64,000 nt of DNA from Glaciecola sp964621345 (GTDB lineage: Bacteria; Pseudomonadota; Gammaproteobacteria; Enterobacterales; Alteromonadaceae): assembly GCA_964621345.1 (NCBI GenBank), contig CAZUON010000001.1, forward strand, positions 124,001-188,000, given 5' to 3'. This document shows positions 53,449 through 63,412 of this stretch, in pieces; the stretch's first letter is position 1; the number at the start of each line of letters is the position of its first letter. A model generated the notes under the pieces. That model was not told the DNA's origin. It made no database searches and saw nothing but the letters and a program-made list of their open reading frames with translations. Position numbers and translations under genes: made by a program.

Positions 53449-54174
53449 ATGAAACTTAATGCAGATTTAGGCGAGAGTTACGGGGGGTGGGGCGAAAATA
53501 GTGACCCTGATATTATGCCTTTTATCGACCAAGCAAACGTGGCATGTGGTTATCATGCTGGCGATCCAAAAGTGATGGTCAGCACCATTACACTGCTTAA
53601 ACAATATGATGTGAGTTTAGGCGCGCACCCTTCATATCCTGACTTGCAAGGATTTGGCCGCCGTAGTATGCGCATCCCAGCGGACGAACTTATTCCCATG
53701 ATCCACGCACAAATGGCAATGCTAGAAGGTCTGGCAAAATGCCAAGGCGTGGTGCTCGAATACGTAAAGCCTCATGGCGCGTTGTACAACGATATGATGC
53801 AACATGCTCAAGTGTTTGAAGATGTGGTGAGTGCAATGAGTAGCTACCACCAAACCTTACCCCTAATGATTCAAGCGCTGAGCAATAACGACTTTCACTT
53901 AGAGTTAGCCGAACGCCACAAAGTCCCCTTAATATTAGAGGCTTTTGCCGACCGCCGTTACACTGCAAGTGGATATTTGACCTCACGGCAAAATGAGGGA
54001 GCGGTGCTCACTGCACAAGAAGCTCTCGCGCAAGCAAAATCGCTTATTCACGACAAACAAGTGGTCGCAGAAAATGGCAAGATGATAAACATAGACGCAA
54101 GTACATTGTGCGTCCATGGCGACAGCCCTAGTGCATTAGCAATGGTGAAAGATATTCGCCAGTTACTCATTTAA
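53449..54174 (+). CDS. pxpA: 5-oxoprolinase subunit A (LamB/YcsF family)
   Basis: Catalytic component of the ATP-dependent bacterial 5-oxoprolinase PxpABC, which opens pyroglutamate to glutamate. The 241-residue protein begins MKLNADLGESYGGW and contains ANVACGYHAGDPKVM, GAHPSYPDLQGFGRRSM and EYVKPHGALYNDM, all family hallmarks. ATG at 53449 follows a TTG at 53446. Followed by pxpB after 11 bases. Confidence 0.95.
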   Translation: MKLNADLGESYGGWGENSDPDIMPFIDQANVACGYHAGDPKVMVSTITLLKQYDVSLGAHPSYPDLQGFGRRSMRIPADELIPMIHAQMAMLEGLAKCQGVVLEYVKPHGALYNDMMQHAQVFEDVVSAMSSYHQTLPLMIQALSNNDFHLELAERHKVPLILEAFADRRYTASGYLTSRQNEGAVLTAQEALAQAKSLIHDKQVVAENGKMINIDASTLCVHGDSPSALAMVKDIRQLLI

Positions 54175-54185
54175 CTCTACATTTT

Positions 54186-55124
54186 ATGTCTGATGAATAT
54201 ACGGTGAAGTCATCCGCTTTTAGGCTTACTCAAACCCCGCAGCGGTTTTCTCTTGACCCAAGTACGGCAGTGCATTGGGTTAATGAAAATACTTGTTTAC
54301 TTGAAATAGATATTGACGTGGAGAGCACAACTCACCAAATTACAGCAAACAGCGACAGACAAAATGAACAACTGATACGGGCTAATGCGCATGTAGCGAA
54401 GTGGACTAATACGCTTTTGTTTCTTAATTCCCCGACTCGCGCAAACACTAATGATAATGACCATAGCGGCCCACCTTGGTTATTGCAATATGTGCCCGCA
54501 TATACCTCCCTACTCATTGTGCATGACTTGAGCTTGATTGACCAATTCGCGGTGCTGGCTTACTTAAAGCAGTGCGCTGTTGCGATGCAAAACGAAAGTT
54601 CACATCATAAAGATTCACTGTGCTCTTCTTTGCGCCCACCACAGTGTCATAACATCGAGGTATGCTATGCCTTAGAGCTGGAACTGGCGCTTCGTAAACA
54701 AGGTGTGAGTGACTTTGAGAGGCCTAACGATTTAGCCACGGTTAGCAAAAATACCGGCATGAAAGCAGATGAAATCATTCGTTTGCATAGCGCAAAAGAG
54801 TACAGGGTATTTACGGTAGGCTTTTTGCCTAATTTCGCTTATTTAGGACTGACCGATTCACGTTTAGCACTTCCTCGTTTAAAACATCCGCGTAAAAAGG
54901 TGCCTGCTGGCGCCGTGGCTATAGCGGACAATCAAACCGCGATATATCCGCAGTCATCACCCGGTGGTTGGCATATTCTGGGCTATAGTTATTTAGATTT
55001 ACGCGGCGAACAAACAGTTGGGTTTCGTGCTGGTGACACTGTGCGCTTTTCGGCAATTAGCGAAGAAGAGTATTGCAATAAGCTGCATGCACAGCGCCTC
55101 AGAGCGAGCATGCAAAAATGCTAA
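54186..55124 (+). CDS. pxpB: 5-oxoprolinase subunit B (KipI-like)
   Basis: A 312-residue PxpB/KipI family subunit, longer than usual (about 220-240) because of extra residues in the N-terminal and middle parts. The C-terminal cyclophilin-like domain is clear: YRVFTVGFLPNFAYLG, LPRLKHPRKKVPAGAVAIA and AIYPQSSPGGWHILGYS. It forms the ATP-dependent oxoprolinase with PxpA and PxpC. Overlaps pxpC by 7 bases. Confidence 0.93.
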   Translation: MSDEYTVKSSAFRLTQTPQRFSLDPSTAVHWVNENTCLLEIDIDVESTTHQITANSDRQNEQLIRANAHVAKWTNTLLFLNSPTRANTNDNDHSGPPWLLQYVPAYTSLLIVHDLSLIDQFAVLAYLKQCAVAMQNESSHHKDSLCSSLRPPQCHNIEVCYALELELALRKQGVSDFERPNDLATVSKNTGMKADEIIRLHSAKEYRVFTVGFLPNFAYLGLTDSRLALPRLKHPRKKVPAGAVAIADNQTAIYPQSSPGGWHILGYSYLDLRGEQTVGFRAGDTVRFSAISEEEYCNKLHAQRLRASMQKC

Positions 55125-56146
55125 CTGTAGAGCGTATCGGATTTTACGCCCAACTGGTTGATGGCGGACGAAAGCAATCTATGCATACCGGCTATACCGA
55201 ATCGGGTGCGTTAGATTGGCAGAGTTTTGAGCTTGCAAATGCCTTGGTTGGAAACGCGCTTGACTCTGACGCGGTTAGCGCGATTGAAATTACCTTAGGT
55301 GGTATCAGCATCTTATTTGAACAAGATGCGACTGTTGCATTAAGTGGTGCTCATTGTACTTGCCTTGTAGATGAAAAAGCACAGCCCATGCATACGCCTA
55401 TTTTTGTTAAAGCGGGTTCAACGCTCAGCATTGCAGGGATTGGAAGTGATTATGGCATGCGCACATATTTGGCAATTCGAGGCGACATCCAATCTAAGCG
55501 CTTGTTCGAGTCTATCGCCAATGTAAAGCGAGAGGGATGTGGCGGTAATCATGATGATGGACGTCCTTTACAAGTGGGGGATAAACTCGCTTATGGAGAA
55601 AATAAATTACTCAGTCAGGCGCTTTACAGCCGCTTGGCGCAATCACAAAACCACAATGAGCTAATGGCTCAACACCCTTTCATAAATGAGTATTTACAGT
55701 CACTGAACCCCGATGATGCGACCAAGACGTTACTACACTTTATACCAGGCTATCAATGGGACGAGTTTTCAGCACTTGAGCGTGCAAAATTTAGCACCAG
55801 TGAATTTGCTTTAAGGGCAGAAGGCGATCGCATGGGCATAAAATTACAGGGGCAAGCGATTAAAGGGCCTCAACGACAACTTTACTCCCAAGGCCTATGT
55901 AATGGCGCAATTCAATGCTCGGGCGGTGGGCAGTTAATGATCATGCTTAACGACCGCCAGACCATAGGCGGCTATCCCATTCTAGGAGCGTTAGATGCCT
56001 TCTCTCGCGCTCGCTTGGCGCAATGTCATGTGGGTAGCGAAGTAAGCTTTATTATGAGCGACGCCCTAAATAGCGCAGCCCAACTTGGGCTTTGGATGCA
56101 AAATATTAAAAACTTATCGCAGTGGGTAGACCGTTTTTTAAATTAG
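55118..56146 (+). CDS. pxpC: 5-oxoprolinase subunit C (KipA-like)
   Basis: A 342-residue PxpC/KipA family subunit (biotin-dependent carboxyltransferase-like fold). Shows VERIGFYAQLVDGGRKQSMH, SGALDWQSFELANALVGN, GMRTYLAIRGDI and the C-terminal DRQTIGGYPILGAL segment. Overlaps pxpB and is followed by dat after 44 bases. Confidence 0.93.
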   Translation: MLTVERIGFYAQLVDGGRKQSMHTGYTESGALDWQSFELANALVGNALDSDAVSAIEITLGGISILFEQDATVALSGAHCTCLVDEKAQPMHTPIFVKAGSTLSIAGIGSDYGMRTYLAIRGDIQSKRLFESIANVKREGCGGNHDDGRPLQVGDKLAYGENKLLSQALYSRLAQSQNHNELMAQHPFINEYLQSLNPDDATKTLLHFIPGYQWDEFSALERAKFSTSEFALRAEGDRMGIKLQGQAIKGPQRQLYSQGLCNGAIQCSGGGQLMIMLNDRQTIGGYPILGALDAFSRARLAQCHVGSEVSFIMSDALNSAAQLGLWMQNIKNLSQWVDRFLN

Positions 56147-56190
56147 TGCTTCAATGAGGCGATATTGAACGAATGCTAGGGTGAATTGAG

Positions 56191-57048
56191 ATGGCAAAGG
56201 TATTATTAAATAGTGAATTTGTAGACGAGACTCAAGCTAAAATATCGCCTATGGACAGAGGTTTTTTATTTGGCGACGGCATTTATGAAGTGATTCCTTG
56301 TTATCAACATCAACCGGTTGGCCTCAAGCTGCACCTAGCTCGCATGAATAAAGGCTTGAGAGAGATTGGTATTAATTATCACGCCGATGAACAAGAATGG
56401 TCTGAAAATATTGCTAATCTACTTGCGCAATTTGATACACCCGATATGGGCATTTATATTCACATCAGCCGCGGTACCGACACTAAACGCTTCCATGCTT
56501 ACCCTGAAAATGTCACGCCAACCGTATTTGCTTATGCGTTTAAAATTCCTGCGTCTCAAGCGCTTAACCGAGACACCGCTAAAGGGTTTAGAGTCAATAC
56601 GGTACAAGATTTGCGCTGGCAGCGTTGCCATATAAAATCTACTTCGTTATTAGGTAACGTGATGCACTTTCAACAAGGCCAAGATGCGGGTAAAGATGAG
56701 GTCATTTTATATAATGAAAATCATGAAATTACAGAGGCCGCAGCCTGTAATGTGTTTGTGGTAAAAGATAACGTTATCTATACACCGCCGCTCGATCATC
56801 AGTTGTTACCGGGCATCACTCGCCGAATCATTATCGATAGTTTAAAAAGTGCAGGAGGCTTTGACCTCAGAGAAGAAAAGATCCCACTTAGCGCATTAGA
56901 TGAATGCGATGAAGCTTGGTTAAGTTCATCGAGTAAAGAGATTGGCGCGATTGTAGAGATTAACGATAGGGTATTAGGTGACGGGCGACCCGGTGAGATG
57001 TGGTTGGCCGCCCAGACTGCATATAATGCGTATAAATTTAGTTGTTAA
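56191..57048 (+). CDS. dat: D-amino acid aminotransferase
   Basis: A 285-residue fold-type IV PLP transaminase. Active-site Lys149 in RCHIKSTSLLGNV, the DRGFLFGDGIYEV segment (Tyr32), and Arg100/His102 in TKRFHAYP, which correspond to the D-amino-acid-carboxylate trap of bacterial D-alanine transaminases. It interconverts D-alanine and D-glutamate with keto acids. Its position behind pxpABC suggests joint use in glutamate or D-amino acid recycling. Its stop overlaps the convergent fur stop by four bases. Confidence 0.92.
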   Translation: MAKVLLNSEFVDETQAKISPMDRGFLFGDGIYEVIPCYQHQPVGLKLHLARMNKGLREIGINYHADEQEWSENIANLLAQFDTPDMGIYIHISRGTDTKRFHAYPENVTPTVFAYAFKIPASQALNRDTAKGFRVNTVQDLRWQRCHIKSTSLLGNVMHFQQGQDAGKDEVILYNENHEITEAAACNVFVVKDNVIYTPPLDHQLLPGITRRIIIDSLKSAGGFDLREEKIPLSALDECDEAWLSSSSKEIGAIVEINDRVLGDGRPGEMWLAAQTAYNAYKFSC

Positions 57049-57473
57049 TCGTCGTCTTCGAGGCAGGTTTCGTCTTGGCACTCACCATATAAATAAAGGC
57101 TATGATGGGTAAGCTTCATGTTGTTTGCTTTCGCTATTGCTTCTTGACGCTCCTCGATGAGTGGATCTTCAAACTCAATGACCTTTCCACACTTTAAGCA
57201 AACTAAATGGTCGTGATGTTCTTTATGACTGATCTCAAAAACCGACTTGCCACCTTCAAAGTGATGGCGGTTTAGTATACCGGCATCATCGAATTGGTTT
57301 AGTACGCGATATACTGTTGCTAATCCAATCTCTTCGCCCATGTCTATAAGAAGCTTATACACATCTTCCGCGCTAATATGCTGATTACTAGGCTCTTGAA
57401 GGATCTCAAGTATCTTTAAGCGAGGGAGAGTTACTTTTAAGCCCGCTTTTTTTAATTCTTTATTTTGGTCCAT
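57045..57473 (-). CDS. fur: Ferric uptake regulator
   Basis: Fe(II)-dependent repressor of iron genes, 142 residues. Winged helix with GLKVTLPRLKILEILQEP and the DNA-recognition helix GLATVYRVLNQFDDAGI; metal/dimer region HHDHLVCLKCGKVIEFEDP with the first CxxC; second cysteine pair CQDETC near the C-terminus. Typical Fur, with acidic tail EDDD. Promoter with TATAAT just upstream. Confidence 0.97.
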   Translation of the reverse strand: MDQNKELKKAGLKVTLPRLKILEILQEPSNQHISAEDVYKLLIDMGEEIGLATVYRVLNQFDDAGILNRHHFEGGKSVFEISHKEHHDHLVCLKCGKVIEFEDPLIEERQEAIAKANNMKLTHHSLYLYGECQDETCLEDDD

Positions 57474-57503
57474 GAGCTTCCTTACAACACAAATGTTTCC
57501 GCT

Positions 57504-57532
57504 ATTATAAGTAAGAATTCAAGATTTAACAG
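57504..57532 (-). promoter_or_regulatory. Sigma70-type promoter of fur
   Basis: On the minus strand: CTGTTA (57532-57527), 17-base spacer, perfect TATAAT (57509-57504), about 30 bases before the fur ATG. No clear 19-bp Fur box was identified. Confidence 0.55.
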
Positions 57533-57599
57533 CTTTTGCCGAACAATAAGATAACAAATATATCTTTAGTTAAAATTGGTTGCTAAGCAATCATGATTT

Positions 57600-59624
57600 A
57601 TGGGCTGTTATATGCATTTTACCGTTGTCCGAAAAATGGTTATTGGTTTTACAAGCTTAGCGCTTTTATTGGTTATCACTAGTGTACTCTCATACATTGG
57701 TTTAGCCGAAATAAAAGATAGTGCGCAAGAGGTCGCGCGAGTGAAAATGCCTATTCAAAGAGTCGTGACTAATTTAAACGTTAGTATTTTGCGCTTAGGA
57801 ACGATTACCACAAATGCATATTTTGAATCTCAAAAAGAAGAGCTAAATTCGCTTAAACGTGATTTCGATGAAGGTTACGAATCGTATATTAGTGAACTGG
57901 CAAGTCTTGGTGCCTTGGTATCAGAGCAAAATGTTGTGGTATTGCAGCAAGTCAGCAATAACTCAGAAGCATATTTAAGTGCAAGTCACGCCATGTTTGA
58001 GGCCAAATTCGACTCTATTGATACGAGTATCGCGCTAAAAGAGTCCGGTGAACTTGCACTTAGTCATGCGGATGAGGCAAGCGCATTAATGCTCGACTTA
58101 AGCTACATAGAGGATGATTCTGCAGACCTTGAGACACTAATAGGGATGACGACAAATATTGATAACAAACTCGGTCTAATGCTATCGAACATCAAAGAGC
58201 TTATTGCATCAACTGACCCAGAGGTTGTTGAACAGTCTATTGGCAACATTGAATATAATACAAGTAATGTTGCCGTTGATGCTGATTATGCAAAAAGAGT
58301 TGCGGCTGATATCGATACTCAAGGAATTTTTGAGATGTTTGATGAAGAATATAACAGTATGAAAACCGCACTTGAGGCCGACGGCGGTGCTTTTTCTCTG
58401 AAACGACTACAATTAGCCTTGTTAGACCAAGCAAATGCGCAACGTGTAGCCTCAAATCAAAATATTGCTTTGGCAATTGAGGATTTGACCATTTTGTATG
58501 ACAAAGCAAATAGTGCTGCATTAGAAGGGCAAGAAGATATTCTTGACGCCGTGCAAGTTAACGTAATGAAGAGTTTTGCGGTGTCGTTTATTGGTATTGT
58601 TGCAACAATCGTTTTGGCAGTGATTGCCACAAGAAGTATCGCAAAACCTTTGAAATATGTGAATAAAAAGTTACGCGTACTCAGTGGGGGCGATTTAACA
58701 CAGAGGTTACGCGAAGAAGGCAATGATGAGTTTGCGGAGCTTGCAAAAAGCGTTAATCAGTTGATATCAGGCCTTCGTGACTTGATTGGCAGTATCAGGG
58801 AGCGCGAGCAGAGTCTTAATATTGCAATGCTGAAAAGTGTAGAAATGGGGGATAAGTCTCTGCAACAAGTCGCCCAGCAACAGGCTCAAATTGACACCAC
58901 TAGCGATAATACACAACAAGTTAAAGGCACGAGCCAATCTAATTTAGGACAAATACAGGCGGCGGATAGTCAGATTGAAAGTGCGATTGCGCAAAGTGAA
59001 ACAGTTGTTTCATTGGTTCAAGAATCAAACCGACAAGTCAATGAACAAGCAGAGCAATCAAAACGCTCAATGGAAATTATTAATCGCTTGGGTGAAAACA
59101 GCTATAAGATTGGTAGCATTTTAGATGTAATAAAAACGATTGCCGAGCAAACTAACCTGCTGGCTCTAAACGCTGCGATTGAGGCAGCAAGAGCAGGAGA
59201 GCAAGGCCGAGGATTTGCCGTGGTTGCCGATGAAGTAAGAACCTTAGCTACCCGCACACAGTCATCTACCGAAGAAATAGAAACCATGATTGGTACTCTA
59301 CAAAAAGACTCACAACAGGCAGTAGATGCTATGAATCGTGGTTCTGAGCAAGTGCAAAAAGGGGTTGAAATTACTAATGAGGTAACCTCTCAGGTACTTA
59401 CCATTAAAGAGCTTATCCAAGGCTTGGCCGATTTTAATCAGCAAATTGTACAAGACACACATAAGCAAGATGAACTACTAGACGATGTTGTATCAAGGCT
59501 CAATACGATTGTTGAGTTAAGCCGGGAAAGCGAGACAAGTACAAGAGCTTCAAATGATGCAACACACGAAATAGAAGTACAAATGGAAGGCCTAAGTGAG
59601 GCGGTTAAGCAGTTTAGAATGTGA
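57600..59624 (+). CDS. Methyl-accepting chemotaxis protein
   Basis: A 674-residue chemoreceptor. N-terminal transmembrane helix (MVIGFTSLALLLVITSVLSY), a helical periplasmic sensor domain (about 38-320), a second transmembrane helix (AVSFIGIVATIVLAVIATRS), a HAMP domain (about 348-400, with GGDLTQRLREEGNDEFAELA) and a signalling hairpin with EQTNLLALNAAIEAARAGEQ then GRGFAVVADEVRTLA. No CheR/CheB-tethering pentapeptide at the C-terminus. The ligand is unknown. Met at 57612 is an alternative start. Single gene. Confidence 0.93.
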   Translation: MGCYMHFTVVRKMVIGFTSLALLLVITSVLSYIGLAEIKDSAQEVARVKMPIQRVVTNLNVSILRLGTITTNAYFESQKEELNSLKRDFDEGYESYISELASLGALVSEQNVVVLQQVSNNSEAYLSASHAMFEAKFDSIDTSIALKESGELALSHADEASALMLDLSYIEDDSADLETLIGMTTNIDNKLGLMLSNIKELIASTDPEVVEQSIGNIEYNTSNVAVDADYAKRVAADIDTQGIFEMFDEEYNSMKTALEADGGAFSLKRLQLALLDQANAQRVASNQNIALAIEDLTILYDKANSAALEGQEDILDAVQVNVMKSFAVSFIGIVATIVLAVIATRSIAKPLKYVNKKLRVLSGGDLTQRLREEGNDEFAELAKSVNQLISGLRDLIGSIREREQSLNIAMLKSVEMGDKSLQQVAQQQAQIDTTSDNTQQVKGTSQSNLGQIQAADSQIESAIAQSETVVSLVQESNRQVNEQAEQSKRSMEIINRLGENSYKIGSILDVIKTIAEQTNLLALNAAIEAARAGEQGRGFAVVADEVRTLATRTQSSTEEIETMIGTLQKDSQQAVDAMNRGSEQVQKGVEITNEVTSQVLTIKELIQGLADFNQQIVQDTHKQDELLDDVVSRLNTIVELSRESETSTRASNDATHEIEVQMEGLSEAVKQFRM

Positions 59625-59661
59625 AACATGCTAGAGTAACAACAGCCCGAGTTTTATGTAT

Positions 59662-59689
59662 AAAAAAGGCCCTCGTAAATGAGAGCCTT
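59662..59689 (-). terminator. Terminator of the M14 peptidase gene
   Basis: AAGGCCCTC / GAGAGCCTT stem (one mismatch) with a T-run on the minus strand, 29 bases past the peptidase stop. Confidence 0.75.
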
Positions 59690-59717
59690 CGGTAATTATT
59701 ACTTTAGTTAAAGCGTT

Positions 59718-62579
59718 TTACAAACGAATGTTAGCCTCACTACCAAAACCCGCGCCATATACCAAAGCATTTAACAACAGACGATTTGTACCTCGGCTTG
59801 CACCTCTGAAGTTGGGTTGCCCTGAGAACATAATGACTTGTCCATTGCCAATAGACTCTCTGCTTAGGTAGCTGGAATTTGCAATACGTTGAGCCGCTTC
59901 AGGCCATATCAAACCGCTCATGCGCACATGTAAATCTTTGCCCTTAGGCATTGAATACCAGCCTATGGCTTCATCAACTTGTGCGTCTTTGTTATCGGTA
60001 TATACCCCTATCGACACAACAGACTCTGCACCTTGCGGCGTAATCAGTACCGCTTGGTCAGTGTAAAGCACAGGAAGTTGCTCGTTTACACCAAAGCTTA
60101 ACCAATGATCTTGGTCGACACTCCCGACTGCCATCGCGCCGGCGGGCATAAATAGCTTTTGCCAATCGTTACGGGCTTTAAGGGCATCTTCATCTAGTGG
60201 TTCGGCTTTGTTATCCCAAGGATAAACGAGCGTTGTATTAAGCACAGAGCTGTTTAGGTCAGCCAACACTTTAAAGTCTTGCCCAGCAAGCAAACGGCGT
60301 TGTAGAGCAATATCGAAGTCTTTTGCCTTATCTAGCATGTCGTCTACAAGTTTGATTGAGGTGAAGTCTTTAATGCGGCTAACAATCGCACTGGCGTTAT
60401 CGTGTGTAATCAGCGTACCGCCTTGTTCAACCCACTGTGCTAGCGCCTTCTGACTTGATTCGCTCATCGACCAGCGCTGAGGCAATACAATAGTGTTATA
60501 GCGACGCAAATCGGCAGAGGCAAGGCTATTGGAGTCTAAATGGGAGTGGCGAATACCTAAATTAGTATCGATGCTCCACCATGTTGTTCCCACATCATTA
60601 CTGCGCGTGCCCGCTTGTGAGGCAATTGCAATTTGTGGTTGTTGTAATAATACAAAATGCTCACCGCCCCAATCAGGAAGCACACCTTTCCCATAACCGG
60701 TCTTTGTGCTTAAAACCGGTAGATTAAGCTCATCGCCAGTTTGTTTAATCAATGCGAGTAAATTGTCGTTTTTAAGATTATCGGTAATGGTGACGGCAAC
60801 CGAGCCACGACTTAATGAAATCTCCCCAAACTTGGCAACTTTATCAATTACGCGAACATTTACGCCTTGCTCCATTAAGCGTGCTGCAAAGGCAACGGAG
60901 GCATCATCAGCGCCGTCTACAAACCATGCAATAGCATCACTCATCGGTTGATTATTTGCAGGCGTAGGCGGGGTATACGGTTTCAGGTTTTTGCTAAGTT
61001 CATCATCAACGGTCAATGCTTCTAAGCCGTACATCATGCTTAAGTTCCATGCTGACGTATCGTACATAATTGAACGGCCTTCTTTGAGTACTTTTGCTCT
61101 CTCAGCTTGAATAACCTCAGGCTTGAGCTCGGAGTCAAACTCCATAATAGCCGCAAGTAGTCGCGCTTCAGGTTGTCTTGCATTAATGACCAAACTACCG
61201 GCAGGGACCGACACATCGTCATTCTTTTGGCCTAGATGATTAACAGCATCATCCACACTAAAAGTTTTATCAACGACTTGTACTTCAATATCTTGCGCTA
61301 ATAGTTTTTCTGCTAATAAATGCGTTCGGCTATGATTATCGTTTGCCAGTATCACATAAGACTTATCGGCATAAGGGCTTTTGCTCGAGACTAGCATTTT
61401 ACGGTCTTGCCAATAGTCCTGATACATTTCGTCTGAATACTTATCAAGTGATTCTAGGTTGGCTAGGGTACTAATATACTGCAAATGTACTGATTCTTTA
61501 TAGGTTTGTATGGTGCCTTCGGGGCGTTTTACGCCATCTTCTGCAATGCGAGCCTGCTCGTACAAAATATGCATACTACCGCGGTACTCAGCGTAGTTCG
61601 AGTACCCTGGATACCAGTTCTCAAACCATTCGCCGGTATAATAACGCCAACCTCGCTTGTCGAATGCCTCGCCTTGGTCTGCGGAGAAGGTCACCGCCCA
61701 TTTTTGTACCGCCGGCGCAATATTAAAATTAAGCGGTTGACGCGGAGGACCCATCAAATAGGTATCTTGTGGACCCATTTCATGGCCATCAATCATTAAC
61801 TGTGGACGCCATTCGTTAATCAGTGCAACACGGCCTTTCGTTTCTGGTTGCGTTAAGTAAAAAAAGTCACGGTTTAAATCAAACAAATAATGATTGGTTC
61901 TGCCATAAGGCCAGTCCCCGCGATGCAATAAAGATTGGTCATCGACATTAGGTGCGGTGCCGCGATATTGCTCTAAAGACTTTGCAAAACGGGCACGTCC
62001 ATCTGGATTCATCAGCGGGTCGATGACCACAATCATATCATCGAGTAAATCGGTAACGGAGGCATCTTCACTTGCGGTTAAATGATACATGGCAGCAAGC
62101 GCTGCATCAGCACCTGAGGTTTCGTTACCGTGTATAGAGTAGGCCATCCATGCTACAGCTGGTAATCGCTCAATAATAGCATTAGCCTCTGTATCGGAGG
62201 TTTGGCGAGGGTCTGCTAGGGCATTTAAATCTGCCTTTATGTCGTCTAACTTCGCTAAATTTTCAGGCGTTGAAATAAAGACCGCGTGCAAAGGCCGGCC
62301 CTCGTGGCTTTTTGCATATTCTACAACCTTGAGGCGATCGCTTTGACCTTGCCACGTTTGAATAGCTTCAGTGATTTGGGCGGGTGTAGCAACACGATGC
62401 GCTACTTCAAACCCTAAAATACTGTCGGGGTGAGTAACATCCTGATTATAGTTTCCTTCGAGCAAGGGGGCTTGATAGTCAAGGTCTGGATGATAAGTCG
62501 GCTTCATTAATAAGCTTGCTTGGGCAAGGCTTGCAAAACATAAGGAAGCACAAAATACACTAAGGCTTTTTTTAGTCAT
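59718..62579 (-). CDS. Exported M14 family zinc carboxypeptidase
   Basis: A 953-residue secreted or periplasmic peptidase. Signal peptide KKSLSVFCASLCFASLAQAS. The M14 catalytic domain has the zinc motif H150-x-x-E153 in SIHGNETSGADAALAA, then MNPDGRARFAK and QLMIDGHEMGPQDTYLMGPP (third-ligand region). The long C-terminal half includes a glutamine-amidotransferase-like or beta-rich module (GGTLITHDNASAIVSR, IMFSGQPNFRGASRGTNRL), common in large M14 proteins of marine gammaproteobacteria. Likely role: extracellular or periplasmic peptide scavenging. Single gene. Confidence 0.93.
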   Translation of the reverse strand: MTKKSLSVFCASLCFASLAQASLLMKPTYHPDLDYQAPLLEGNYNQDVTHPDSILGFEVAHRVATPAQITEAIQTWQGQSDRLKVVEYAKSHEGRPLHAVFISTPENLAKLDDIKADLNALADPRQTSDTEANAIIERLPAVAWMAYSIHGNETSGADAALAAMYHLTASEDASVTDLLDDMIVVIDPLMNPDGRARFAKSLEQYRGTAPNVDDQSLLHRGDWPYGRTNHYLFDLNRDFFYLTQPETKGRVALINEWRPQLMIDGHEMGPQDTYLMGPPRQPLNFNIAPAVQKWAVTFSADQGEAFDKRGWRYYTGEWFENWYPGYSNYAEYRGSMHILYEQARIAEDGVKRPEGTIQTYKESVHLQYISTLANLESLDKYSDEMYQDYWQDRKMLVSSKSPYADKSYVILANDNHSRTHLLAEKLLAQDIEVQVVDKTFSVDDAVNHLGQKNDDVSVPAGSLVINARQPEARLLAAIMEFDSELKPEVIQAERAKVLKEGRSIMYDTSAWNLSMMYGLEALTVDDELSKNLKPYTPPTPANNQPMSDAIAWFVDGADDASVAFAARLMEQGVNVRVIDKVAKFGEISLSRGSVAVTITDNLKNDNLLALIKQTGDELNLPVLSTKTGYGKGVLPDWGGEHFVLLQQPQIAIASQAGTRSNDVGTTWWSIDTNLGIRHSHLDSNSLASADLRRYNTIVLPQRWSMSESSQKALAQWVEQGGTLITHDNASAIVSRIKDFTSIKLVDDMLDKAKDFDIALQRRLLAGQDFKVLADLNSSVLNTTLVYPWDNKAEPLDEDALKARNDWQKLFMPAGAMAVGSVDQDHWLSFGVNEQLPVLYTDQAVLITPQGAESVVSIGVYTDNKDAQVDEAIGWYSMPKGKDLHVRMSGLIWPEAAQRIANSSYLSRESIGNGQVIMFSGQPNFRGASRGTNRLLLNALVYGAGFGSEANIRL

Positions 62580-62791
62580 GTCTACTGTCCACGTTGGTTC
62601 GTTTTATTGTAATTCTTACGAGTGTTAACGTGAATTAGAGTAGCACTAATATTTATAAAGTTGTAATGACCCTCCTCTTAAAGACACAGAGCTTTAAAGT
62701 AAATTATTTTCTGTGGTAATGGCTCATTCATACGAACGTACTGAGTGCCTAAGGTAAAATATTCGGCCTTTACGTTATTCTGGGGAAGGGT

Positions 62792-63292
62792 TCAATTTAG
62801 GTTTGCTAGTGTAATCGATGCACTAATATGATCACCGTTTCTAAAATTAAACGCGTTGTCACTGCCTATTTGTCTTAGCTCATTCGATAACACTTCGCTA
62901 TGTACGCTGTGATAATTAGATACCGAATAGCGAGCAAGTGCCCTGTGATGCAAAGGACTCAATACCGAAGGCGCGTTTGTAAACATAAATATAGTATTTT
63001 CAGAACTATCAGAACGCTGATTAAATGTCTCAAAGCTGTGCTTGGTGTCATCAAAGTAAGCTGTCTTTATTGTGTCAAAATATTTTGCAGATGTATTGGT
63101 ATTAGAACCAAATTCAAAACTAATTACTTCATAAATTCGGGGAGCGCCGCGTGTGCCTTCGAGCGATTGAGTGGTAGGGAAATACATACTGTCGTAAGTG
63201 GAGATTTGAGCGCTTGCGATATTGGCAAAAAACGGGCTCGTGATCAGTGCTAATAAAACAATGGTGCGTAAGGTATTAAATATAGTTGACAT
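62792..63292 (-). CDS. Exported protein of unknown function
   Basis: A 166-residue protein with a clear signal peptide (TIVLLALITSPFFANIASA, cleavage before QIS) and a polar, Ser/Asn-rich beta-type mature part without cysteines. Not recognised. ATG at 63292 is chosen over the upstream TTG frame because the signal peptide starts there and AGG precedes it. Terminator not evident. Probably periplasmic or secreted. Confidence 0.6.
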   Translation of the reverse strand: MSTIFNTLRTIVLLALITSPFFANIASAQISTYDSMYFPTTQSLEGTRGAPRIYEVISFEFGSNTNTSAKYFDTIKTAYFDDTKHSFETFNQRSDSSENTIFMFTNAPSVLSPLHHRALARYSVSNYHSVHSEVLSNELRQIGSDNAFNFRNGDHISASITLANLN

Positions 63293-63412
63293 GTAAGCCT
63301 GCTTAATCTCAATGGGGTGTAATAACAAGACAGGGGTAGTTGGGTAATAATTTCAAATGGGTTTTATTTTTTAAGGTGAGAGGGTCTGGGGTGAGGTGAG
63401 TGTTGGTGGAAG

